From assembly GCA_001304425.1 (NCBI GenBank), contig LJTS01000116.1:1-8026 (forward strand): a DNA stretch of 8,026 bases, given 5' to 3'. Position 1 is the first letter of the stretch. Each line of letters begins with the position of its first letter. The notes under the pieces were generated by a model. That model was not told the origin of the DNA. It saw nothing but the letters and a program-made list of their open reading frames with translations, and made no database searches. The position numbers were made by a program, and so were the translations under genes. Positions 7,292 through 8,026 of this stretch are shown piece after piece. The stretch is from Betaproteobacteria bacterium SG8_40. Its GTDB lineage: Bacteria; Pseudomonadota; Gammaproteobacteria; Burkholderiales; Eutrophovitaceae.

Positions 7292-7581
7292 CTTCGCCCG
7301 GCAGGCAGACCGGGTCGCGGCCAAGCTGGTCGTCGCCTTGCTCGCCGGGAAACAGCCAAAGTCCGGCTCTCTGCAGCAGCGGAACACGTTCATTCCGTCC
7401 AGGATGCGCAACGAGCGGGCTGTGAGGGCTGATCAGAGTTACGCGGCGCATCGTTGCGTTGGCCCGCACGGTGGCGAAGAACCGGAAGCTGCTGGCGCTG
7501 GACGACGCACAACGGCCGCTCGCTCGCCATGCCGGCCAGGAAAAGCTGGGGAGCGGGGAGAATCCGCCTTTTTTCATCCAG

Positions 7582-7597
7582 GCCGGGCATGCCCGGC
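7582..7597. repeat. Perfect 16-base palindrome
   Basis: The sequence GCCGGGCATGCCCGGC is identical to its own reverse complement. A T-run (TTTTTT) lies just upstream on the + strand at 7569-7574, so on the minus strand an A-run follows; this is not the layout of a + strand terminator. It may be a dimeric-protein binding site, or simply part of coding sequence if the remnant around it is real. Confidence 0.35.
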
Positions 7598-7712
7598 AGC
7601 ACGCACTGGCGGGGCTGTGATTCAACACCGCATGCGCGCCGGTACACGAAAGCCGGCTGGACTTGCGGTCCGGCGCCACGAACCATGGGCAGCGCCGGCC
7701 CTTGCGAACGGC

Positions 7713-7718
7713 TTGACG
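7713..7718 (+). promoter_or_regulatory. Possible -35 element upstream of SDR gene
   Basis: TTGACG matches the -35 consensus at five of six bases and sits about 40 bases before the SDR start. The sequence 16-18 bases downstream (GCATCT/CATCTT) is a poor -10, so the promoter call is weak. Confidence 0.15.
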
Positions 7719-7757
7719 CCCAAGGCAAGTAACAGCATCTTTTTCGGGACGAGGTAC

Positions 7758-8026
7758 ATGGACATATCAGTAAGGGGCCTGCGGGTCCTGATTACCGCCG
7801 GCGCTGGCGGCATTGGCCGCGCAATGACGGAGGTCTTTTTCAAGGCGGGCGCGCGCGTGCACATCTGTGACGTCGTGCAAGCGTCGATCGATGAAACGAA
7901 GGCAGCGTTTCCCGGCGTGACAGGTTGTCTGGCGGATGTCTCGAAGCTGGGCGATGTCGATCGTTTGTTCGCCGATGTGCAATCGAATCTCGGGGGCCTC
8001 GATTGCCTGATCAATAACGCCGGAAT
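7758..8026 (+). CDS. Short-chain dehydrogenase/reductase, 3' end outside window
   Basis: Only the first 89 residues are in view. They form the N-terminal half of an SDR Rossmann fold: 'VLITAGAGGIGRAM' (10-23) as nucleotide-binding loop, Asp38 at the end of the second strand ('HICDVV'), 'LADVS' (58-62) contacting adenine, and 'DCLINNAG' (82-89). Asp38 favours NAD(H) over NADP(H) by family rule. The loop has Ala14 where classical SDRs have the first Gly of TGxxxGIG; TAG variants occur in some SDRs. The catalytic Ser-Tyr-Lys lie beyond the edge, so substrate cannot be inferred. ATG 7758 fits the family start; GAGG at 7751-7754 is a plausible though close Shine-Dalgarno. The same frame is open far upstream with no stop, but that stretch is not SDR-like. 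Confidence 0.92.
   Translation, partial: MDISVRGLRVLITAGAGGIGRAMTEVFFKAGARVHICDVVQASIDETKAAFPGVTGCLADVSKLGDVDRLFADVQSNLGGLDCLINNAG

Larger units (their letters stand above)
7248..7620 (+). pseudogene. Candidate disrupted coding remnant, unidentified
   Basis: Two adjoining + strand segments look like coding sequence by base composition. The first (about 7290-7425, frame of GTG 7248) reads 'FARQADRVAAKLVVALLAG', with GC at codon positions 1/2/3 of about 61/50/86% by hand count. The second (7426-7620) is one frame on, reads 'RRIVALARTVAKNRKLLALD' and so on to a TGA at 7618, with about 77/48/80%. That high-low-high pattern is the normal sign of coding in GC-rich genomes and is reversed for the opposite strand. 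Removing one G from the GGG at 7426-7428 joins them into one frame of about 123 residues. It may be a decayed gene, a one-base sequence error in a real small gene, or chance. The first 40 bases after GTG 7248 do not share the pattern, so the true beginning is unknown. I do not recognise the family; a faint likeness to the N-terminal domain of NudC is too weak to use. Confidence 0.3.
7205..7757. other. Gap of about 550 bases between divergent tsaB and SDR gene
   Basis: No recognisable intact gene, tRNA or known structural RNA was found here. It should carry divergent promoters for tsaB (-) and the SDR gene (+). It contains a TATAAT at 7286-7291, a possible frameshifted + strand coding remnant (7248-7620), a perfect palindrome (7582-7597) and a TTGACG at 7713-7718. 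Minus-strand frames such as 7197-7679 are open but Ser/Arg/Cys-rich with a second-position GC excess, as expected of antisense shadows. Confidence 0.6.

Noticed and set aside
7360..7375. AAAGTCCGGCTCT stretch resembling the conserved RNase P RNA P4 region
   Set aside because: None of the other conserved RNase P RNA segments are present nearby on either strand.
7205..7411. Minus-strand 68-codon ORF whose TGA directly abuts the tsaB TTG
   Set aside because: Good third-position GC, but this is shared with the overlapping + strand frame, which has the better first/second position pattern; no recognisable protein.
7618..7620. In-frame TGA followed by more coding-like sequence to 7716, as in a selenoprotein
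   Set aside because: The composition signal beyond the TGA is weak and no selenocysteine-family context or SECIS-like hairpin was seen; decay or chance is simpler.
7197..7679. Minus-strand open frame of 160 codons overlapping the tsaB start by 8 bases
   Set aside because: Positionally it looks like an operon gene, but it is Ser/Arg/Cys/Pro-rich and by hand count second-position GC exceeds first-position GC over 7426-7620, as in antisense shadows.

Overview
The window looks like a chromosomal segment of a GC-rich (roughly 60% G+C by eye) proteobacterium, most likely Beta- or Gammaproteobacteria. Reasons: a tsaB-rimI-family 4 uracil-DNA glycosylase string, an alr-radA pair, and a TssQ-like lipoprotein beside a Hanks-type kinase. 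No mobile element, tRNA, rRNA or CRISPR array was seen.

Left part (1-2507, + strand): a compact three-gene signalling cluster. It holds the 3' part of a membrane protein with a C-terminal PEGA domain, whose start lies off the left edge. A TPR-like lipoprotein resembling the TssQ family follows, its TTG start overlapping the preceding stop by 4 bases. Last comes a Ser/Thr protein kinase anchored by a single C-terminal membrane helix, with essentially no extracytoplasmic part. The sensing or wall-contact parts (PEGA, lipoprotein) are thus on separate polypeptides from the kinase.

Middle part (2574-7204, - strand, read right to left): a housekeeping cluster tsaB > rimI > udg (family 4) > alr > radA. 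The tsaB/rimI and rimI/udg junctions are both 4-base GTGA overlaps, suggesting translational coupling. The products serve t6A tRNA modification (TsaB), protein N-terminal acetylation (RimI), uracil removal from DNA (UDG), D-alanine supply for the cell wall (Alr) and recombination intermediate processing (RadA). The cluster converges on the kinase gene across a 66-base gap with no clear hairpin-plus-T-tract terminator.

Right part (7205-7757): about 550 bases without a confidently identifiable gene, between divergent tsaB and a short-chain dehydrogenase. It is not featureless. Codon-position base composition suggests a + strand coding remnant that changes frame at a GGG run (7426-7428) and then hits a stop at 7618. 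A perfect 16-base palindrome and a consensus TATAAT are also present. From 7758 an SDR-family oxidoreductase begins and runs off the right edge.

No clearly new system is proven here. The two places most worth checking are the split kinase/PEGA/lipoprotein module and the disrupted reading frame at 7248-7620.
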